A stretch of DNA of 5,338 nt, from assembly GCA_913774725.1 (NCBI GenBank), contig CAJYIG010000117.1, forward strand, positions 1-5,338, given 5' to 3'. Within the stretch, counting starts at the first letter, position 1, and every line of letters starts with the position of its first letter. The notes below the pieces were generated by a model, which was not told the origin of the DNA, searched no databases, and saw only the letters and a list, made by a program, of their open reading frames with translations. The position numbers were made by a program, and so were the translations under genes. Of the stretch, positions 1-5,338 are shown piece after piece. This DNA is from an uncultured Curtobacterium sp. (GTDB taxonomy: Bacteria > Actinomycetota > Actinomycetes > Actinomycetales > Microbacteriaceae).

Positions 1-2030
1 GTGCGTGCCGCCGCCGGTGACGACGACCGGACCGTCGACGACCGGGCAGCGGTACGCACCAGCCCGTCCGGGTCGAGCAGGCTCCCCCGGACCCGGGTGT
101 TCGGCCAGACGCCGTCCTGCAACCCGAGCACGACGACCACGTCGCACTCGAGCCCGATGGTGGCCGACGGGGTGAGCACCCGCACGCGGCCGGCCGTGCG
201 GTCGGGGCCGATCGAGTCCTCGGGCAGGTCGGCGCCGAGCAGGTCGTCGACGAACACTCGCGCGGGTGCGTCGGGGGTCCGCTCGACGAAGCGCTTCGCG
301 GCGGTGAAGAGTCCGACGACGGCGTCGAGGTGCCGGTCGGCCTCGGCGGCGCCCACCCCGCCGGCCGCAGACTGCCCGCCCCACGCGGTCGCCAGACCGC
401 TGCGCTCCCAGAGCCCCCAGAGGATCTCCTCGATGCTGGCGTCGGCCGTGGCGTCCGCCCGCGCCTGCACGAGACTGCGCGCGAGCCGGGTGGCACGACG
501 GGCGAACCCGGCGTCGACGGTGGCGAGCCGCTCGGGCGCACCGAGTGCATCGACGAGCAGTTCGTCGGCGGTGCGGGTCCCGCCGCCGGCGAGCTCCTCG
601 CGGCGCAGGGCGAGCCGGAGCCGCCGCATCGCCAGGGTGTCCAGCCCGCCGAGGGGTCCGGTCGCGAACGCCGTGGCGAGGTCGGCGTCGAGCGGGAGCA
701 CCCCGAGGGCGACCGCGGCCGCGTCGAGCAGCGATCGGGCGGCGCTGTCGTCACGCGGACGGACCGGCGCGGCGCCCGCCGTCGCGGGGACCTCGGCGAC
801 GGACAGTGCCCGGACGAGCTCGGGGATCGCCGCACAGCTCCGGGTGACGACCGCCATCCGGTGCCACGGGACGCCGTCGAGCAGCCGGTGCTCCCGGAGG
901 CGTCGGGCGATCGCGACGACGAGCGCCGAACGGCTGCCTGCTTCGAGGTGCAGCACGGCATCGCTGCGCGCGTCCGTCGTCGACGCCACCGCGGTCCGCT
1001 GCCGTCCGGCTGCGGCGGCACCGATCCGCGCCGTCACCGCACCGACGAGCGCACGGACCGGAGCCGCGTGCCGGTGCACCGTGCCGAGCACGACCTCGTC
1101 GACGCGCTCCACGCCGAGCCGGACGGCCAGTCGCCCGAGCACGTCCGGCTCGGCACCGCGGAACGCCGAGGCCGCGATGTCCGGGTCGCCGAACGCGACG
1201 ACCTGCACGCCGGAGCGGGCGAGTGCCCCGAGGAGGGCGATCTCACCCTCGACGAGCTCCTGGGTGTCGTCGACGACGAGCAGGCGCAGCGCCGCGATGC
1301 TCGCCGGGACCTCGTGGCGGAGCACCGCGGCGGTCGCGAACGCCACCAGCTCGGCCGCGTCCAGACTGCTGCCCCGGAAGGCCGTCACCGACGCGCGGTA
1401 GTCGTCCACGAAGTCGCCGACCGCGCGCCACTCGGGGCGTCCCCGCTCGTCGGCGAGCTCGCGCATGTCGTCCGGTTCGATCCCGGCGGCCACCGCACGC
1501 ATCATGACGTCGCGGAGCGCCGTGCGGAACCCGGCGCGCTCGCGCACCACGGCGGTGATCGGTGCCGGCCACGCGGGCCCGTCGCCGTCGGCCTCGTGCC
1601 CCTCGAGCAGGTCGGCGATGATGCGGTCCTGCTCCCCACCGGTCAGCAGCGTCGGTGTCTCCTGCCCCTGCAGCGCCGCGGCGTGCGCGACGACCTGGAA
1701 GGCGAGGGAGTTGACGGTCCGGGCGAGCGCCCCCGGGACGACCCGGTCGACCGCCGCGGCCAGGCGGTCGCGGAGCGCGGTCGCCGCTGTGCGGGCCGAG
1801 GTGAGCGCGAGCACCGTGGCGTGGCCGTCCGTCGACACCGCGTCCGGGCGGGTGAGCCGGTCGGCGACGAGCCGGGTGAGCGTGGTGGTCTTGCCGGTGC
1901 CCGGAGCGCCGATGACCGCGGCGTGCCGGCCGTCGGGCAGGGCGAGGACGGCGTCCTGCGCCGGGTCCGTCACGAGCGCGCGGGCGGCCCCGACGTCCTC
2001 GGGGAGGGTCGTCAGCGTGGTCCTGGGCAC
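1..2030 (-). CDS. AdnA-like UvrD/Rep-family ATP-dependent DNA helicase (N-terminal part; 3' end outside window)
   Basis: This is the motor part of an SF1A DNA helicase. From the GTG at 2030 about 676 residues are read without a stop. Visible motifs are a Q-motif glutamine (Q25 in DPAQ), Walker A GAPGTGKT (41-48), motif Ia LALTSARTAA (74-83), motif Ib RTVNSLAF (104-111), motif II VVDDTQEL (252-259), motif III FGDPDIAASAFRGA (280-293), motif IV near 391-397 (RMAVVTR) and motif V LTPSATIGLECD (619-630). Motif VI and any PD-(D/E)XK nuclease domain lie beyond the left edge. In actinobacteria AdnA pairs with AdnB to unwind and resect double-strand breaks, and adnB usually follows adnA; that would be off-window here. 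The assignment to AdnA rather than another UvrD-like protein rests on the divergent motif II and V forms and on the DUF3107, ferritin-like and RNA-helicase neighbours. The start was chosen because it sits six bases after a TACCGT hexamer and gives a short N-terminus before the Q motif. There is no Shine-Dalgarno. Confidence 0.88.
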   Translation of the reverse strand, partial: MPRTTLTTLPEDVGAARALVTDPAQDAVLALPDGRHAAVIGAPGTGKTTTLTRLVADRLTRPDAVSTDGHATVLALTSARTAATALRDRLAAAVDRVVPGALARTVNSLAFQVVAHAAALQGQETPTLLTGGEQDRIIADLLEGHEADGDGPAWPAPITAVVRERAGFRTALRDVMMRAVAAGIEPDDMRELADERGRPEWRAVGDFVDDYRASVTAFRGSSLDAAELVAFATAAVLRHEVPASIAALRLLVVDDTQELVEGEIALLGALARSGVQVVAFGDPDIAASAFRGAEPDVLGRLAVRLGVERVDEVVLGTVHRHAAPVRALVGAVTARIGAAAAGRQRTAVASTTDARSDAVLHLEAGSRSALVVAIARRLREHRLLDGVPWHRMAVVTRSCAAIPELVRALSVAEVPATAGAAPVRPRDDSAARSLLDAAAVALGVLPLDADLATAFATGPLGGLDTLAMRRLRLALRREELAGGGTRTADELLVDALGAPERLATVDAGFARRATRLARSLVQARADATADASIEEILWGLWERSGLATAWGGQSAAGGVGAAEADRHLDAVVGLFTAAKRFVERTPDAPARVFVDDLLGADLPEDSIGPDRTAGRVRVLTPSATIGLECDVVVVLGLQDGVWPNTRVRGSLLDPDGLVRTAARSSTVRSSSPAAAR

Positions 2031-2036
2031 GCGGAC

Positions 2037-2042
2037 ACGGTA
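2037..2042 (-). promoter_or_regulatory. Putative -10 box (TACCGT) of the AdnA-like gene, leaderless
   Basis: On the minus strand TACCGT fits the actinobacterial TANNNT -10 pattern and ends six bases before the GTG at 2030. Transcription would then begin at or next to the start codon. No recognisable -35 box and no Shine-Dalgarno are present. The call is an inference from spacing shared with two other genes here. Confidence 0.5.
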
Positions 2043-2052
2043 CCGACCACGG

Positions 2053-2083
2053 CCGACAGCAGCGGTCGACGCACCGCTGTCGG
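2053..2083. repeat. Imperfect inverted repeat in the divergent promoter region
   Basis: The left arm at 2053-2066 (CCGACAGCAGCGGT) pairs with the right arm at 2073-2083 (ACCGCTGTCGG). This gives 11 base pairs with a three-base bulge (AGC) and a six-base loop. A competing hairpin, GCACCG-ctgt-CGGTGC, lies at 2071-2086, and GTCGGC/GCCGAC pair at 2102-2118. The element covers the place where the -35 region of the AdnA-like gene should be, so it could be an operator. GC-rich DNA also makes such dyads by chance. Confidence 0.3.
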
Positions 2084-2180
2084 TGCCGCACCGGGCCGTG
2101 GGTCGGCACCGCGCCGACACCGCTGCCGCCGCCGCGGTGCGCCTCGGGCGAACGCCCGGTGCCGGCAGGTGCCGCTCGGA

Positions 2181-2186
2181 TACGCT
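2181..2186 (+). promoter_or_regulatory. Putative -10 box (TACGCT) of the DUF3107 gene, leaderless
   Basis: TACGCT matches TANNNT and is followed by six bases (GTGCTC) and the GTG at 2193, so the mRNA probably starts at the start codon. No -35 consensus is visible about 17 bases upstream, and no Shine-Dalgarno lies before the GTG. Confidence 0.6.
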
Positions 2187-2192
2187 GTGCTC

Positions 2193-2417
2193 GTGGACAT
2201 CAAGATCGGCATCATCAACAGCCCGCGCGAGATCGCCTTCGAGACCGCCCAGAGCGCCGAGGAGATCGAGCAGGCCGTCGCCGCGGCCCTCGAGTCGCAG
2301 TCGACCCACCTCTCCCTCAAGGACGAGAAGGGCCGTCGCTTCATCGTGCCGGTCGCCTCGCTCGCCTACGTCGAGGTCGGCGCAGAGGAGTCGCGGCGCA
2401 TCGGCTTCGTCGCCTGA
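2193..2417 (+). CDS. DUF3107 domain protein (TB9.4-like)
   Basis: This is a 74-residue protein that spans a whole DUF3107 domain. Features of the family as I remember it are the opening strand DIKIGIINSPREIAFET (2-18), an acidic helix SAEEIEQAVAAALES (21-35), a short KDEKGRRFIVP hairpin (43-53) and the end YVEVGAEESRRIGF (59-72). It has no signal peptide or membrane segment, so it should be cytosolic. The molecular function of the family is unknown to me; the mycobacterial relative is Rv3208A (TB9.4). GTG at 2193 was chosen because it lies six bases after TACGCT and the next residues match the family start. An in-frame GTG at 2187 would add two residues but would sit directly against the -10 box. 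The next gene begins one base after the stop, so the two are probably co-transcribed. Confidence 0.9.
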   Translation: MDIKIGIINSPREIAFETAQSAEEIEQAVAAALESQSTHLSLKDEKGRRFIVPVASLAYVEVGAEESRRIGFVA

Positions 2418-2418
2418 C

Positions 2419-2715
2419 GTGGAGCTGCTCTTCGCCGTGCTCGGCGGCCTCATCGCCGGGGCCGTCGCGCACGTCGTCGTGCCGTGGCGCTCGACCCGCG
2501 GCGCGCTGCTGGGTCCGGCCGTCGGTGGCATCGTGGCCGCCGTCGTGTGGGAGGCCATGACCTGGGCCGGCTGGCGGTACGACGGCGGGTGGATCTGGGT
2601 GACCGCCCTGGTCGGCGCGGGCGTCGTCGCGGTCGTGGCCGAGTGGGTCCTGGGACGCCGGCGCACCGCTGCGGACGAGACCTTCTTCGAGCGGGCGCGC
2701 ACCGAGCGCGCCTGA
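2419..2715 (+). CDS. Small three-helix membrane protein, function unknown
   Basis: This is a 98-residue protein with three hydrophobic stretches long enough to cross a membrane, at about 3-22, 29-51 and 58-78. A basic loop (R24, R27) lies between the first two and a basic RRR at 80-82 follows the third. The polar tail (83-98) ends in ERA before the stop. I do not recognise a functional family; small membrane proteins of this type follow DUF3107 genes in Microbacteriaceae as I remember it. The GTG start lies one base after the DUF3107 stop (TGA-C-GTG) and has no Shine-Dalgarno, so translation is probably coupled to the upstream gene. The final twelve bases (GAGCGCGCCTGA) recur in the repeats just downstream, which suggests that the end of this gene took part in forming them. 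Confidence 0.75.
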   Translation: MELLFAVLGGLIAGAVAHVVVPWRSTRGALLGPAVGGIVAAVVWEAMTWAGWRYDGGWIWVTALVGAGVVAVVAEWVLGRRRTAADETFFERARTERA

Positions 2716-2728
2716 ACACAGACGTTAC

Positions 2729-2803
2729 GAGCGCGCCGGAGCGGAGCGGACCTGAGCGCGCCGGAGCGGAGCGCGCCTGAGCGCAGCGGACGCGAGCGCG
2801 ACG
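2729..2803. repeat. 25-bp GC-rich tandem repeats, two good copies and a decayed third
   Basis: Copy 1 (2729-2753) and copy 2 (2754-2778) share their first 20 bases, GAGCGCGCCGGAGCGGAGCG, and differ at two of the last five. The next 25 bases (2779-2803) are a degenerate third copy that still begins GAGCGC. The array fills much of the spacer between two convergent genes. The plus strand is rich in G and A, so the RNA reading through from the minus-strand ferritin-like gene would be rich in C over G. Duplication by strand slippage is the simplest origin. Confidence 0.8.
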
Positions 2804-2826
2804 GACAGCAGACAGCGCCGCTCCGA

Positions 2827-2847
2827 GCACGACCGAGTCGCTCGTGC
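2827..2847. other. Small hairpin in the convergent spacer
   Basis: GCACGA (2827-2832) and TCGTGC (2842-2847) are perfect inverted arms around a nine-base loop. An alternative fold pairs CGAC (2830-2833) with GTCG (2837-2840). No T-tract follows on either strand. It may help to end transcription between the two convergent genes, but it is weak. Confidence 0.25.
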
Positions 2848-2862
2848 CGGCCCGTTCGGCGT

Positions 2863-2877
2863 TCCGGCGCCGCCGGA
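2863..2877 (-). terminator. Possible weak terminator of the ferritin-like gene
   Basis: TCCGGC (2863-2868) and GCCGGA (2872-2877) form a six-base-pair stem with a three-base loop, starting two bases after the stop codon of the minus-strand gene (2880-2882). There is no U-tract. A stem this short is common by chance in GC-rich DNA, so the position is the main support. Confidence 0.3.
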
Positions 2878-2879
2878 CG

Positions 2880-3596
2880 TCAGGCGGTCAGGCCGAGGGC
2901 GTCCATCCGCCGGGTGTGCGCCGCGATGAGCTCCGTCCACACCGGCTCGAGCTTCTCCTGGTCCTCCCGCGCGTGGACCGCCAGCGCCGACCGTGCCACC
3001 AGCAACGTGTCGCCCACGAGTCGACGGCCCCACATCGCCAGGCGCGACCCGATGCGCGGGTCCTGTTCGATGTGCGACGACAGCTCCTGCACGACCGCCG
3101 GCTCCTCGCGCGCGTCGAACACGGTCCGGAGACGCTGTCGCACGTCGAGCGGCAGCGACCGGAGCATGTTGCCGAACAGGTCGTTCAGGATGCCCGCCGT
3201 CACGTACCCGGTGAGCATCGACTCGTACCAGTCGGCACCGCTGGTACGCAGCAGGAAGCGGTCGATCGCCTCGCGGTGCGGCTCCATCAGCGTCGCCGGC
3301 TCGCCGCCGGTCCGCTCGATCTCGGCCACGATCGTGCGGTGCCGTTCGAGCGCCGTCGTCGCGAGCACCCCCGTGACGAGGCGTCCGGACATCGTCGGCG
3401 CCCCAGCACCGGCACGACCCATCGTCTCGTAGAGCGACAGCTGCAGGTACGCGGCCTGCCCCAGGTAGACGTCGAGCTCCGGGCTCACGTCGTCCAGCTG
3501 CAGGCGCTCCACGGGCGAGGCGTTCCGCGGGTTGCGCGAGGCCAGCCACGCGGCCGCGAGCTGCGCAGCGCGCTTCCGGTTCCACCACGACACCAC
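2880..3596 (-). CDS. Ferritin-like fold protein, MiaE-related (MiaE_2 type)
   Basis: This is a 238-residue, mostly helical protein that I assign to the actinobacterial ferritin-like family named after the tRNA hydroxylase MiaE (Rv3210c is the mycobacterial relative). Recognisable segments are the helix ELDVYLGQAAYLQLSLYE (40-57), LERHRTIVAEIERTGGEP (83-100), DWYESMLTGYVTAGILNDLF (122-141), LAMWGRRLVGD (186-196) and the C-terminal AHTRRMDALGL. True MiaE oxidises a hydrocarbon side chain on tRNA with a di-iron centre held by glutamates and two ExxH motifs. I can see candidate ligands (E57, E84, H86, E125, D139, E171) but no clear ExxH pair, so catalysis is doubtful. Residues 1-30 are basic and outside the fold. 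The GTG at 3596 lies six bases after a TATGCT hexamer; the GTG at 3593 is an alternative. The gene is divergent from the DEAD-box helicase and convergent with the small membrane gene. Confidence 0.85.
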   Translation of the reverse strand: MVSWWNRKRAAQLAAAWLASRNPRNASPVERLQLDDVSPELDVYLGQAAYLQLSLYETMGRAGAGAPTMSGRLVTGVLATTALERHRTIVAEIERTGGEPATLMEPHREAIDRFLLRTSGADWYESMLTGYVTAGILNDLFGNMLRSLPLDVRQRLRTVFDAREEPAVVQELSSHIEQDPRIGSRLAMWGRRLVGDTLLVARSALAVHAREDQEKLEPVWTELIAAHTRRMDALGLTA

Positions 3597-3602
3597 GCCC
3601 CA

Positions 3603-3608
3603 AGCATA
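3603..3608 (-). promoter_or_regulatory. Putative -10 box (TATGCT) of the ferritin-like gene, leaderless
   Basis: On the minus strand TATGCT, a good TANNNT -10 hexamer, is followed by TGGGGC and the GTG at 3596. Six bases separate the hexamer from the start codon, which predicts a transcript beginning at the GTG. No clear -35 box is seen. Confidence 0.6.
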
Positions 3609-3661
3609 CGGGCAGCGGACGCCGCTCCCGCCCGGCGGGCGCTGCCGTCGTCGGCCGTCGG

Positions 3662-3667
3662 TAGACT
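3662..3667 (+). promoter_or_regulatory. Putative -10 box (TAGACT) of the DEAD-box helicase gene
   Basis: TAGACT fits TANNNT and predicts a transcript start near 3674, leaving a leader of about 27 bases before the TTG at 3701. The -35 region is GC-rich and has no TTGACA-like match. It lies about 54 bases from the opposing -10 box of the ferritin-like gene, so the two promoters share one short divergent region. Confidence 0.5.
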
Positions 3668-3689
3668 GTCGTCGACCTCCACCAGGACT

Positions 3690-3695
3690 AAGGTG
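3690..3695 (+). promoter_or_regulatory. Ribosome binding site (AAGGTG) for a TTG start
   Basis: AAGG at 3690-3693 lies seven bases before the TTG at 3701, a good distance for a Shine-Dalgarno. It supports TTG as the true start, since no ATG or GTG lies at a suitable place and the protein begins at once with the conserved TFADL segment. A second weak match, AGGA, is at 3684-3687. Confidence 0.65.
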
Positions 3696-3700
3696 CTTCT

Positions 3701-5206
<1,506 letters not shown>

Positions 5207-5221
5207 CGCCTCCCGTCCGCT

Positions 5222-5255
5222 CGACGGCCCCGTCACCGACGTGACGGGGCCGTCG
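5222..5255 (+). terminator. Strong hairpin terminator of the DEAD-box helicase gene
   Basis: The arms at 5222-5236 and 5241-5255 are perfect inverted repeats of 15 bases around a CGAC loop, beginning 16 bases after the stop codon. The stem core is GACGGCCCCGTCAC. The following bases (TCGTCCGC) are only weakly T-rich, as is usual for actinobacterial terminators. Because the arms are symmetrical it could also end transcription arriving from the right. Confidence 0.85.
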
Positions 5256-5338
5256 TCGTCCGCACCCACGACAGGGACGCGTCATCCGAGTCTCGGACCC
5301 GGCGACGGATCGCGCGTCCGTCTGCGCGAGGTGTGTCG
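5256..5338. other. Right-edge segment with no supported gene
   Basis: No convincing coding frame is seen in these 83 bases on either strand. They hold a 13-base dyad, TCCGAG-T-CTCGGA (5285-5297), and an inverted pair GACGGA/TCCGTC (5304-5309 and 5317-5322). A minus-strand gene ending at 5282 (TGA) cannot be excluded, since its body would lie beyond the window. Confidence 0.3.

Noticed and set aside
1..1401. Long plus-strand open frame of 466 codons opposite the AdnA-like gene
   Set aside because: Its product is low-complexity Ser/Arg/Ala/Thr with no domain, while the opposite strand has ordered SF1 helicase motifs. Such antisense frames are expected in high-GC coding DNA.
1243..2109. Minus-strand frame of 288 codons starting upstream of the AdnA-like start
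   Set aside because: It is a one-base-shifted reading of the same gene: GHRRSGHRQDHH corresponds to the true IGAPGTGKTT. I see no sign of a real frameshift because the motif-bearing frame is open from 2030 to the window edge.
330..2417. Plus-strand frame of 695 codons running into DUF3107
   Set aside because: Only its last 74 residues are real (DUF3107). The rest is Arg/Gly/Glu/His-rich shadow sequence opposite the helicase and across the promoter region.
2729..2803. CRISPR array
   Set aside because: The 25-bp units are directly adjacent with no unique spacers and decay quickly, so they are simple tandem repeats.
2725..3603. Alternative minus-strand frame of 292 codons overlapping the ferritin-like gene
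   Set aside because: It has an Arg/Ala/Gly-rich shadow composition and runs through the tandem repeats, whereas the 238-residue frame has the recognisable helices and ends before the spacer.
5285..5297. 13-base dyad TCCGAG-T-CTCGGA as an operator or attachment site
   Set aside because: It stands alone, has no adjacent promoter or gene visible in the window, and short dyads are frequent in such GC-rich DNA.

Overview
The window is very GC-rich DNA with dense coding, GTG/TTG starts and codon third positions almost all G or C. This points to a high-GC actinobacterium. The protein sequences look most like Microbacteriaceae (Curtobacterium or a relative); that placement is from memory of family sequences, not a search.

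Layout from left to right: (1) 1-2030, minus strand: the N-terminal about 676 residues of a UvrD/Rep-type (SF1A) DNA helicase of the AdnA kind. It is cut by the left edge before motif VI and before any C-terminal nuclease domain. (2) 2031-2192: a divergent promoter region. (3) 2193-2417, plus: a 74-residue DUF3107 protein, followed after one base by (4) 2419-2715, plus: a 98-residue membrane protein with three predicted helices. (5) 2716-2879: a convergent spacer with 25-bp GC-rich tandem repeats and small hairpins. (6) 2880-3596, minus: a 238-residue ferritin-like protein related to MiaE. (7) 3597-3700: a second divergent promoter region. (8) 3701-5206, plus: a 501-residue DEAD-box RNA helicase with an arginine-rich C-terminal tail. 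(9) 5222-5255: a strong hairpin terminator, then 83 bases with no supported gene.

The gene order resembles the mycobacterial block adnA (Rv3202c) ... Rv3208A (TB9.4, DUF3107) ... Rv3210c (ferritin-like) - Rv3211 (rhlE), as I remember it. This is therefore a conserved chromosomal core neighbourhood, not a mobile island. The genes do not form one pathway: one is a double-strand-break repair motor, one an RNA helicase, one a possible tRNA-modification or ferritin-like protein, and two are of unknown function. I see no transposon, CRISPR array, tRNA or rRNA.

The most striking pattern is regulatory. Three of the five genes (the AdnA-like gene, the DUF3107 gene and the ferritin-like gene) have no Shine-Dalgarno sequence. 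Each instead has a TANNNT -10-like hexamer ending exactly six bases before its GTG start, which suggests leaderless mRNAs. The DEAD-box helicase instead has a -10-like hexamer, a leader of about 27 bases and a good Shine-Dalgarno before a TTG start. I found no convincing undescribed system; the 25-bp repeats at 2729-2803 and the shared leaderless architecture are the parts most worth a second look.
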